From contig JALBYF010000033.1 in assembly GCA_023212725.1 (NCBI GenBank), forward strand, positions 1 to 64,000: a stretch of DNA of 64,000 bases. Direction: 5' to 3'. The notes below the pieces were generated by a model. That model saw nothing but the letters and a program-made list of their open reading frames with translations, was not told where the DNA came from and searched no databases. The stretch comes from Tranzscheliella williamsii. Taxonomy: Eukaryota; Basidiomycota; Ustilaginomycetes; Ustilaginales; Ustilaginaceae. Every line of letters begins with the position of its first letter. Position 1 is the stretch's first letter. Positions 43,148-52,301 of the stretch are shown here, piece after piece. Position numbers and translations under genes: made by a program.

Positions 43148-44530
43148 CTAAGATGTGTTACCCAGGAAAGTCGAGACCATCTTCATCAGGTGTTTGAGCG
43201 ATCCGCAAGAGTATGACAATGTACTGAACATGACAAGTGATGCACCTAAGCCAAACGACGCAGAAAAAGGAAAACCGAACAGGGCTACACTGACGCCAAA
43301 GCTGAGTATGATACTGAAGCTGACTGCGAACCCCTTTAATATGTTGTCAGCATGCTTGATGACCATTGCGACAGCGAGACCCCCGATCACTTGAAGAAAG
43401 ACCGTTGCCCAGGCGCTAGCGCCGAAGTGAAGAAAGGGAGCAGTGAAGCCATGTCGAAACATTTCCAGAAGTACGGGGAGCGCGGCAGGACCGATGGACC
43501 ATGCGGAGAGCTGTACATTGCGAACCCACAGATTTGCGGGAGAGGTCTTGAGGACCATTTCGAAATATACTCCAGCGAGACCGGAGGTGAAGCATGCTGC
43601 AACAACAGCGACAAAACCTGGGAGCGGTTGCATGGCTTTGGAAGCCCTGGCACTCTCGTACATACTCATTGAAATACGGGCGCCAGGAAAGGATGGTGAT
43701 GAGGGCGGAAGTCGGTCGTAAACCTTGTTCCCGCCACTGTCAGATAATGCCCCGAGCGCCTGATTCCTCTCTGGAGGTGGAGTTCGATGTGAGTCAATGG
43801 GCGGAGGAGGAGGGGGTGGAGGGAGGTTGGAGGCGGGTCCAACTGAGATATGACCATAATCCTCTTGGTATGTTGTGAAGGGCACAAGCCCAGACATAGA
43901 TTTGCTTTGTATCTGGACGATAGCGACACCGATAGCAAGCAGGCCGAGAGAAAGCCACTGCCAAAAACCGATCTTCTTGCGCAGCAGCACCATGCTGAAG
44001 AAAGCCGTAGTAAGAATCTTCATCTGATAGGCACAAATGAAGACAGGCGGCTCCAGATTGGACACGGCGATAAATTGAAGATTGTTCTGCAGAAGGTAGA
44101 GGATAGCTGGGATGGACAGTTTCCAGTAATCAGCGGCAGCAGTCTGTTCGACCACGAGGTCGAGCTTGGACCGACTTGAAACAGCAGCTTCACCGATTAG
44201 ACCACTAGTGTTGGACAAGCCAGAGCCCGGTGGAAAAGCGTCGGCAACCGTAAGATGATTGTTGGACTTGACATTCGTGTGTTGTTGTGTCGAGGAAGTT
44301 GTATATGGTAGCGAGTTGCTGGGGCTGTCTATCGTTTGAACGGCTATGATAATGGATATGATGCACTTCAGGATCTCGGTAAGAAGCACGGCAGTGGGGA
44401 AGAAATAGGCCTTTCCTACGGGCGCCGATACCCGGCTGTGGTGCATGACAACGCCCAAGGCGGTGTTCTGCAACGTCAGGATTGCCAAAGATACTTGCTT
44501 GAGCGAAAGACCGAAAATCGAGTTGTTCAT
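43148..44530 (-). CDS. Golgi nucleotide-sugar transporter (SLC35A / UDP-galactose type)
   Basis: Antiporter bringing a nucleotide sugar into the Golgi lumen. A single exon from ATG 44530 (MNNSIFGLSLKQVSLAILTL) gives 460 aa. Conserved blocks: QNTALGVVMHHSR in TM1, YFFPTAVLLTEILKC, then the family signature IPAILYLLQNNLQFIA and LEPPVFICAYQMKILTTA, and near the end IKHADNILKGFAVSFSIILS. About ten hydrophobic segments are seen. Two long hydrophilic insertions, about residues 70-130 and 220-295, the second with eight prolines in a row, are longer than in animal proteins. The substrate cannot be decided between UDP-galactose, UDP-GlcNAc and CMP-sugar from sequence alone; UDP-galactose is the usual fungal annotation. 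Confidence 0.9.
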   Translation of the reverse strand: MNNSIFGLSLKQVSLAILTLQNTALGVVMHHSRVSAPVGKAYFFPTAVLLTEILKCIISIIIAVQTIDSPSNSLPYTTSSTQQHTNVKSNNHLTVADAFPPGSGLSNTSGLIGEAAVSSRSKLDLVVEQTAAADYWKLSIPAILYLLQNNLQFIAVSNLEPPVFICAYQMKILTTAFFSMVLLRKKIGFWQWLSLGLLAIGVAIVQIQSKSMSGLVPFTTYQEDYGHISVGPASNLPPPPPPPPIDSHRTPPPERNQALGALSDSGGNKVYDRLPPSSPSFPGARISMSMYESARASKAMQPLPGFVAVVAACFTSGLAGVYFEMVLKTSPANLWVRNVQLSAWSIGPAALPVLLEMFRHGFTAPFLHFGASAWATVFLQVIGGLAVAMVIKHADNILKGFAVSFSIILSFGVSVALFGFPFSASFGLGASLVMFSTLSYSCGSLKHLMKMVSTFLGNTS

Positions 44531-45461
44531 TGGTTCGATAGTCAACCCTTACCGACAACAGAGTTGCCGGGTAAGCGATAGAACAAGGTGAAGCTATCTA
44601 TCTCGAGGACATGGGCGAAGTAGAGGCTTGTAGCTGCAACGCATGCAGCGAGCTTCGTCTTTGATGAATTGAGGTAGGACAGCAGACAGCAGGTCTGAAT
44701 CGACAGGCAGCCCGCAGCACCAGTACCAGCCCTTACTGACGAGAAGCGAGTAGGTAGTGGCCTTGCAGCCCCTTAAAGGTAGCCAACGGTCAAACTGCGA
44801 TGGCGGGAACAACGTAGCAGGGCCGCGTTAATGAGAATTGAAGGAGCAGCAAGCTCTCGATGGAGGTAATCATAAATGGCGACTTACATTTATGAAACAG
44901 GGAACAGGCCACGGAGGGGCAGTGTGGATGCATATTGGCGAAGCAACGCCCAACCAACACAAAGCGGCCGAGGGATCATTCACATTCCTATTAATATTGT
45001 CCCACCAAAAGCACAAAAAGCAAAGGTCAGCTTAACACAGGAGCAAGGGAAATGAAAATACCTGCACCACGTCACCAAAGCAAAGTAGAAGCTTATTTTC
45101 ACGGCGACGACAAACCAGCGTGCGACACCAGCTAGACTACTAGCGGCCTCCACTTACGTCTTCTATCTCGAAAAGTAACTGCTCACCAGTGCTCACACAT
45201 AGCTAGTCGTGAGTCGTTCTACGTAACTGAGGATTTTGCCAACACTGCGTAACCGTCCCTGGAAGCACCATGTGGTGCGTAGAATCGCATTTCCAACTGT
45301 GACTACTTACATACAAGGTGTCCCAAGTTAAGCTAAGGTCATAGGTCGTAGTCACAGGGTTCTGTCAATGCATTCTCGGATGGCTCGTCGCTTTTGATTT
45401 TGTCACTGTGACTGCTACCTTCTCTTTGGCTCCTGTCGACAGCGGCGACGCACTAGCAACA
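44531..45461. other. Divergent intergenic region
   Basis: Shared promoter of the transporter (-) and the hydrolase-like gene (+). TCACTGTGACTGC at about 45403-45414 lies 50 bp before the downstream start codon. No gene seen. Confidence 0.5.
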
Positions 45462-47414
45462 ATGGCGCCAGCACGCCTTCCGCTCGAGGATCCAGCTTCA
45501 TTGTCTTCACACGATGGCGTCCGCAACGAGCGCCAGCCTCTCCTGCCTCATCAGTCCCGCTCGCGGCGAGATTACCAGTCGTGTCCGGAAGCGGTGGATG
45601 CATCATCTGCTCCAGCTCTGCGGACCAAGTCGCCATACCTGGCTCTGTCACTCCGCCTGCAATTTCTGCTCGGCGCAGTTCTCCTGCTTCCCACGACCAT
45701 CTTCTTCATCTTGCTGATGATCAACTTCGTTCAGCCCATTCCCATGCTCCTTCCGCCTCATCGATCCCCGGCCGTGCTTCCCTTCTGGCATGTCACAATC
45801 GCCGCCTCCATACTTGCTCCGGGGCTCCTCTTCTTCGAGCTAGCTTCGCGGGCGACAAGCGTGTGCCAACTAATTGTGTTCTGCTGCTCCCTCATCGACG
45901 CTGTCCTTTTACTTGCTGTGCCTGAGTTCAGAGCCACTCATTCCTACCTCGGCTTCGCAGCCGTCCTCCTCCCTTTACTCGCCACAACTTGGGCGTTCAC
46001 CTCATCCCGGTACATACAGGCGCAGGTGGTCCCTTTCGCCATCAATTCAGATACCGGCTCGCCTCTCATGGCTGAGATACCTCTCACTCGCGTCCAGCCC
46101 ATCTGGACACGTAGGTTCAAGCTGATCTGGGCCATTCTTGGATGCCTCACCGTAGCACTACTCGCCTTGCTCCTAACCTTTGATCTTGTGCTAGATGCGG
46201 CTGATTCTACCTTCAAGCCCGTTGGCAACCTCACCCTAGTTAACTCCACGCCCCTGTCAACAACTCCGGTCCATCCTCAGGATCCTGCGGACGTCAATCC
46301 ACCTCCCGTCTCCTTTCGTTTGCATCTTGCATGCGAAATTGCCTCGGCTCAGCTCAGCAATGCTACACAGAATGCTTCTTCCTCGCCAACTGCCCTGGTC
46401 ATGACAGACAGGGGGGTCTCGGGTGTTGTTGGCGCTCAATTTCTCCGTGAGATGGTCAGCAAGGCAAATGCTACCTCTAGAGGCGGCGGAGATGGACATC
46501 TCGCGCTTCGAAGCGTCTGTTTCTGGGATCGCATTGGATATGGGCACTCCGATTTCGTCTACCAGCCTCTTTCCCTCAAACTGCATACACACGCTCTGTT
46601 TCAAGCATTGACTCAAAATGGTTTCGCAGTGGAGCAGCATCAACGCAGCGGCAGTACCGCAGAACGCCAATTCATGATTGTGGCTACTGGCTACGGCCAC
46701 TTGTTCGCTCAGGACTTCGCTGTACGGTATCCGCATCTGGTACACTCCTTTCTCCACATTGATGCTGAGACTTCAAGCACTTGGTACACTGGCCAAGTCG
46801 ACATCACTTCTGGAGCCCGCGCTGGCTTTCTAGCTCGCTATCACGGGCACTTCGGCGCTTTGTTCAACGATTTCCTACCAGCCCTTGTAGAGCCACTGGG
46901 CCTTTTACGCCTGGCCGGTTTGCTCAAAGGCAAATCTGTGGTGGATCGCATCTTGGCGCCTGGACTAAGAGGCAGCGCTGCTCCAGGGGACCTAGGCGGT
47001 GGTGGTTGGCGGTTCAAAAGCGCGGGGGGTTCCAACCCGCGCGCCCTAATGTCGTCATGGTTCGAAAGGGCCGATGCAAATCTTGGAGAGGCCAGCCCGA
47101 ACTTTAAGCGGTTGCGGAGAAGCAACAGGAACTATCATGACCTACTCTCCCAACGGCCCGTCGCCGTACTCTCAAGCTTTTGGAGGATTCATGCCGATGT
47201 CAAGGGCTGGGCCGAGGAGCAGCGAAGCTTCCTCATTGCTCCCGGGGATACAAATAGCAACCTTGTCGGCTGGTGGCGGGTCGGAGATCGCAAAAAGAGG
47301 ACAGGAGGAGGTGACGAGGGTGGCCCAGCTGGAATTTGCTCAACGAAAATGGGTGTCATTTTCTGTCAAGAAGCTGTACGAAAGCTCCTCGCCGCAGGTC
47401 ATATCCAGACTTGA
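45462..47414 (+). CDS. Polytopic membrane protein with degenerate alpha/beta hydrolase domain
   Basis: Single exon of 650 aa from ATG 45462; the frame is open farther upstream but has no ATG there. Five hydrophobic segments lie in the first 270 residues (for example LQFLLGAVLLLPTTIFFILL and LIWAILGCLTVALLALLLTF). A luminal/extracellular domain follows, resembling alpha/beta hydrolases: LALRSVCFWDRIGYGHSDF, then MIVATGYGHLFAQDFAVRYP and the later VAVLSSFWRIHADVKGWAEEQ. At the nucleophile-elbow position (about residue 409) the sequence is GYGHLFA instead of G-x-S-x-G, so the catalytic Ser appears lost. The C-terminal CQEAVRKLLA looks family-conserved. A second frame is open from 47074 to 47583, but the first frame reads better to its stop. 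Function unknown. Confidence 0.75.
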   Translation: MAPARLPLEDPASLSSHDGVRNERQPLLPHQSRSRRDYQSCPEAVDASSAPALRTKSPYLALSLRLQFLLGAVLLLPTTIFFILLMINFVQPIPMLLPPHRSPAVLPFWHVTIAASILAPGLLFFELASRATSVCQLIVFCCSLIDAVLLLAVPEFRATHSYLGFAAVLLPLLATTWAFTSSRYIQAQVVPFAINSDTGSPLMAEIPLTRVQPIWTRRFKLIWAILGCLTVALLALLLTFDLVLDAADSTFKPVGNLTLVNSTPLSTTPVHPQDPADVNPPPVSFRLHLACEIASAQLSNATQNASSSPTALVMTDRGVSGVVGAQFLREMVSKANATSRGGGDGHLALRSVCFWDRIGYGHSDFVYQPLSLKLHTHALFQALTQNGFAVEQHQRSGSTAERQFMIVATGYGHLFAQDFAVRYPHLVHSFLHIDAETSSTWYTGQVDITSGARAGFLARYHGHFGALFNDFLPALVEPLGLLRLAGLLKGKSVVDRILAPGLRGSAAPGDLGGGGWRFKSAGGSNPRALMSSWFERADANLGEASPNFKRLRRSNRNYHDLLSQRPVAVLSSFWRIHADVKGWAEEQRSFLIAPGDTNSNLVGWWRVGDRKKRTGGGDEGGPAGICSTKMGVIFCQEAVRKLLAAGHIQT

Positions 47415-48258
47415 ATTTCAAGCGGACGGTATGCATGGCAATTCACACTACACTACCATTCCCGTCGGTAGCGAAGAGATAGAATGGGTGTTGCGATACA
47501 ACCTTGTACAGGACCAGCAGTTTAACCAAGAGGCATTTGAGGACGGATTGGTATACCTTTCAGTAGCGATGCTTTCCCATTGAAACCGCATCCGTAATGA
47601 TATAAAGAGCATTGTTTGGCTGCGAGTTCACTCACTTGGGCTTCAGGTAGTTGCAACGATTTGGCGTAACTCAGTAACAACAGTTCCCGGTCGTTCAGCA
47701 TAATCCTTTGTCGCCGAAGCCGTGATGTTTATGGCCAGCCGAAACCTCGCCGATGTCGCAGTGCACGGCCGCACTCTACGTTCCGGCTCATGGGTGTGAG
47801 TGAAAAGATAACGTAAAACATGTACATCGAGCCTCACAACCTATCATGCATTTTTTAAGTAGCTAATGTATCCCGTTTCAAACAGCTCGACCGCTCTGTT
47901 CCGAGCGAGAGCCGACATTGTTTTGCACGCATGAGTTCTGGCATATGTTCTTGGCGCCGCAAGCCTACGGCTGAGGTCAGATTGGAGTTGAGTAGGCGAA
48001 GGACTCACTGTACAATACAGAAAATTTGAGATGCCAAAGTAGGGAATATATACATGACACCTCAGCCACCTCGAAGGGCCAGATCGATGGTGGAAAGCGG
48101 GTATCCAGGGCAGGACAGGTGATCATAGCAGCAAGCGTTGCTGGACGCAAGGGTGGGCGCTGCGGTTAACAACAACGACCCTTTTGGGAAAAAATGGACA
48201 AGATTGCGAACATCGCATGAGGCTGGGATCGACGGAGCTGCAAGAGGGCGTATGCCAA
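47415..48258. other. Intergenic, convergent 3' flanks
   Basis: Spacer of 840 bp; no gene or RNA recognised. Confidence 0.5.
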
Positions 48259-49997
48259 TCAAGCCTCAATCTTGGCGTCATCCAGTTTGTCGGCGAGGTT
48301 GTCCGCATCGGCACTCGAATCAATTTCAGAATTGGCCGATGGATCTTGGGGCAGTCCATCGCTTCCAAGAGCGCCGGAGGGCTTTCGTCCACCGCCCCAG
48401 GCTCCAACAGGAGGTGCCTGTCGAGGGGACTGAACGGCGGAGGCAGCAGGGGATGCTTCAGCATCCTGGGCGGCGGGGCTGCTAACAACGTCGTCTTTCG
48501 GCTTAGTCTCGGCTTTGACTTCGTACTGAGATTCGGCCTCGACCTTGCTCTTCCGCTCCTTCTCCTTCTCTGCCTTCATCTTCTCCTTTTTGGCCTTCAA
48601 CTCTTCCTGCCTCTCCTTCTCTCTTTGTGAGAGTTTCTCTTCAATCTGCTTTTCACGTTCAGAAGCGTCGACTGGCTTTGCATTGCCGAAAGGACTGGGC
48701 TTTGAAGAGGAGGGGGTCGAGCTAGTAGCTGACACGGGCTCGGCAGACCTTGGCTTCAACTCAAGCCTCTTTCGTTCGACAGGACCAGCAGATGCAGGGG
48801 CAGGGCTACTGGAGCCTGAGACGGGCTTTTTGGCAGAGCGCCAGTTGTCGATCGAGTCTGTCGCAGAGCTGAGGGTAGCGTTAATGCCTGCCTGGGGTCC
48901 GCTACCACGACGGTCGCCTGCTCCAAAGCCGAAACCCTTCTTGGCAGTACCAGGACTTTCAGGCGGAGTCTGCTCGGCGTTGAACTTCGAGCCGAAACCC
49001 ATCCGATCTTGCGAAGCGAATCGTTCCTCAACGAGAGAAGGTCGTCTGGCGTCCGCATCAGTCATCCCCGAAGCTCGTCGAGGGTTCGCCGACGGTCGAG
49101 CCTCGGTAGGCTTTCCGGTCCTCCATTGCGAGGCCAGATCACCTTGGCTCGGCTCAGTTGGTGCAAGATCGCGAGGAGGGCGAGCAGGTGGAGCGCCTTG
49201 GAATTTTGCGCCGAAGCCACTGCGAACACCGCCGCTAACGTCCATGGAGTCGAAACCAGGGCCATCGGAACGAGGTATGCCAGTGCTCTCAGAACGGGGA
49301 GCGAAGCCTCCGCGAGGTTCCACAGGAGGTAAAGGACCAGCTCGTCGCCATTGGGAGGCATCATCAGCCAGGCTTGGACCCATCGAACGATCGCCGCCGA
49401 AAGTGCTCTTAGGAGCCTCAGCTACGCTGACCCTCACCGAGCGGTTGACCAACTGGGCACCGCTTCGATCAAGAGCAGTCCTAAGATCATCTTGACCCTG
49501 AAACTCGACGTACCCAAAACCTTTGGGCTTTCCATCATGCCCAGTGACGATACGGACACTGGCAACTTTCGCAGGTGCGAAGAAATCTTCAACATCGGCA
49601 TCGGAGATGTCGAAGGAGAGATTGCCAACGAAAGCAGTGAAGGGAGGCTTATCGGGCAGAGGAAGTTCATCTCTAGTAGAATAGCCACGGTCAAGACCTG
49701 TAAAGCCACGGTCCCGGTCGACTCGGTCGGGGGCGTTCGATAAAAAATCACCGCCTCCTCGACGATAGCCGGAATCCCGTGGAGCCGAGGAGATGGGAAG
49801 ATCGTCCATCTCATCAGCCCAAGACGTCTTGCCAGTTGCATCATCGGCAAGGAAGTCGTTGAGCGACATCTTCTGTCCTTTCTTAGGCGCTGTGCGGACA
49901 AAAAGAAATAGAAAACAGGATCCGCGTCAGACCAAGTGTTTCCTGTAGGAGAGTTTCTGAACGCTGTTGCAGACACTCCGTCCATCTACTTACGCAT
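48259..49997 (-). CDS. Translation initiation factor eIF4B
   Basis: Cofactor of the eIF4A helicase in mRNA recruitment (Tif3/Sce3 family). Exon 1 contributes only four coding bases, ATGC (49997-49994). After a 104-nt intron (GTAAGT...CACAG) exon 2 runs 49889-48259, giving 544 aa. The split start is chosen because it yields MPPKKGQKMSLNDFLADD, which matches the conserved K-K-G-x-x-M-S-L-x-x-F-L opening of fungal eIF4B; ATG 49869 alone would drop that part. An RRM at about 78-155 has RNP2 FVGNLSF and RNP1 KGFGYVEF. The middle holds repeated Arg/Gly/Pro/Ser segments (W-R-x-x, GFGSKF, GFGAKF), and a long Glu/Lys coiled-coil-like stretch lies at about 405-465, followed by a low-complexity tail. 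The start model could be confirmed from a transcript. Confidence 0.9.
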
Positions 49998-50933
49998 ACT
50001 GAGCAGAAGCTGTAGCGACCTGGGTAGGGCGCGCTGAGTGAGTTTGAGGTCTGGGGTTGGTTGAAGGCAAGAGATAGAGCCACAGAGATGCACTGGGCTC
50101 GATTGATGAGAGTGTAACGCTAGGTATCGGTATAGCGGCTTGATAGTGATGAGGAAGAAGAAATCTGCATGTCACACGTACTCCTGCTGCCGCACTTATT
50201 CTACTTGTTTCCTGAGCAGAAGCTTCCGATGCTTTTGGCAAATACAGTTCGTTACAGAGACCGGTAGAAAATGATGGATATAGAATGTAAATTTCGAATG
50301 AAGTATTCGCTGTTACTTCAAACAGAAAATTTGTAGTGCTAGCTAGTAGTCTTTACCGGGGGGACTTAGCTTTGCGTTATATACGTAGGTATACTTGAAT
50401 TAATAGTACTCACACGGCCTGATGTCTTGTCGTGCTGATTTGAACAACTCCATCCTAATATGTAGATGGATGTATTGGGCCTCTGCTAATTAGCAAGCTG
50501 GCCGTATACAGGCGTCATATATTTCGGGTCTGTTTTGTGCGCGGGTTGATAGTTTGGATCACGCTGCGCTGTTAGGAAACTTCTGTTCTGCGTTGTGTTC
50601 ACTTACCAGTTTCTTTCAAATTGATACAATTATTAGGCCTCTGAGGCTGGGATAACCACCACGCAAGAAGCAAGAGGCGTGCTCTCATCTTATTCAAGAC
50701 ACTGTGACTACTACGGTGCACAGCTGGGCAGCGATCTAACAGTAGACAGACTCACTTCACTCCTTCCACCGCACGTACCCGTTCCATTTCATCTGGACGG
50801 CGTCTCTTAAGCTTAACCGCGCATAATACATATATGGCACTTTCCGGTTCCTCACTCCTCCGCCATCATTGTCTCCAGATTACACCTTCGACTGTGACTT
50901 CTCTGTTGCATCTGACAACGGTCTTCTGTCGCA
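49998..50933. other. Divergent intergenic region, eIF4B / Spc2
   Basis: 936 bp, AT-rich in the middle (50240-50640). ACTGTGACT occurs twice, at about 50701 and 50890, the second 44 bp before the Spc2 start. No gene seen. Confidence 0.5.
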
Positions 50934-51928
50934 ATGGCCTCAACCAAACCAGAGCCCACGTCCAATGAGACAGCTCATGTTTTTGTGGACAACACCAACA
51001 TGGCTGAATTGAAGGCCACCTGCGATGAGGCCGTGGAGAGGGTAAGTCGCAATCGGCCTCCTCGTCTTTCTTACTATAGGCCTTCTTTTGCTGATAGAAC
51101 ATACCCCTGTGCTCTTTCAGATCCTGTCTCTGAAGGGGAACTTTACTCCTGCTAATGGCGATACAGTCTTCTCTCCTTTCAAGCCGGATCACTTCCACAC
51201 CGATCTACGATTAGCGCTCGGATTCTCTGCTTCCGCGATCATGATAGGTACTTCCATCTGGGCTTACTTCATAGAAAAGGAATGGGCTCGTAACAAGCAG
51301 GCTTGTGCTATTGCTGTCGTTATGTAGGTCATATCTTGCTTGAGCGCCGCCGTTCGAACGCCTCGTACTGATGCCCGACCGCTCGGTCACCTTCATGATA
51401 GCTATGTCGCGTTGTCGTCCGTTCAGCTTGTCGATGCTTATTTGCAAGGACACAACATCTTCCTCGGAACACGAAAGTCGCTGTCTAAGCGAGTGAGTAG
51501 CGCTTTGAGCTGCCCAGAATCCAGCAAAACGTCACTAAAACGTTTCGATGTTGCCACAGATTGAGACAGAGAGCCTCAAGATTGCGTCACCACCCCTACC
51601 CAAAGCGGTAAAGCAAAGTAACAAGTCCGACGATGGACGGCCGATCTTGACGCCACCTTCTTACACGATCGAGGTGGACTACTCTCGTAAAACCAATAAA
51701 GGAAAATCTCTTTTGGGACGGAAGAAGGATACCCTTCGTCTTGGTCATATGGGTAAGTTGCCATCGCGCTACAATAGTATATTGTTTGGCATCAGCAATG
51801 TGACTATATAATCGCACCCGTTTATCCTCGTATGAACAGGCGAATGGTTCACAGGAGAAGGCGAATTTGTGCAATCCATTTTCGAGCATCGACTTATTTC
51901 GGGTCTTCAGAAGATCTTTGGCCAATAG
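50934..51928 (+). CDS. SPC2: Signal peptidase complex subunit 2
   Basis: Non-catalytic ER subunit (SPCS2/SPC25) that links the signal peptidase to the translocon. Five exons, 50934-51041, 51121-51323, 51402-51492, 51560-51752 and 51840-51928, give 227 aa. Family features: FKPDHFHTDLRLALGFSASA (conserved H-x-x-x-D-x-R-L), the first TM (residues about 68-85), then the second hydrophobic stretch joined across intron 2 (AIAVVIYVALSSVQLVDAYL), and the cytosolic tail with YTIEVDYSR and GEWFTGEGEF. Both TM segments and the length fit Spc2. All introns are short (67-87 nt) with GT...AG ends. It lies 373 bp upstream of ALG9 in the same direction. Confidence 0.93.
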
Positions 51929-52301
51929 CGATGTACTATACACTCAGAGCTGCTTTTGCTTCTGAGTACTCTGATCGGTTGATACCCTGTACACATCGCA
52001 GTGGCCAACGCAATACAAGGTGCCGGGATGCGGACGTAGAGACGAAGCAACGTTTTCGAACTGTGAACCGTTATGACTGAATGGCCTAAGGCTGGTTGTG
52101 ACCACGGATCACGTACGAAAAAGGCAGACGCGTACTTTGTGTCCCGATGTAACACGTTTCAGCTGGTCTTTGACACTGACACTCGGATATGAAGGGATGT
52201 CCGTTTGCAAACCATCTGTTCCGCAGGGGCTGCTGCCATCCTTCGCATCATACCACAAACCGTCTGAGATCGTCCAACACTTGCACGCTCATTATTGCGC
52301 A
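51929..52301. other. Intergenic, Spc2 3' flank and Alg9 promoter
   Basis: 373 bp. An upstream in-frame ATG at 52197 would add 35 residues to Alg9 but gives no recognisable signal. Confidence 0.5.

Noticed and set aside
47074..47583. Alternative frame extending past the hydrolase-like gene, suggesting a frameshift
   Set aside because: The first frame keeps family-like sequence (VAVLSSFWRIHADVKGW, CQEAVRKLLA) right to its stop, so no frameshift is needed.
48545..49495. Plus-strand frame of 316 codons
   Set aside because: Antisense to the eIF4B coding sequence, produced by its biased codons.
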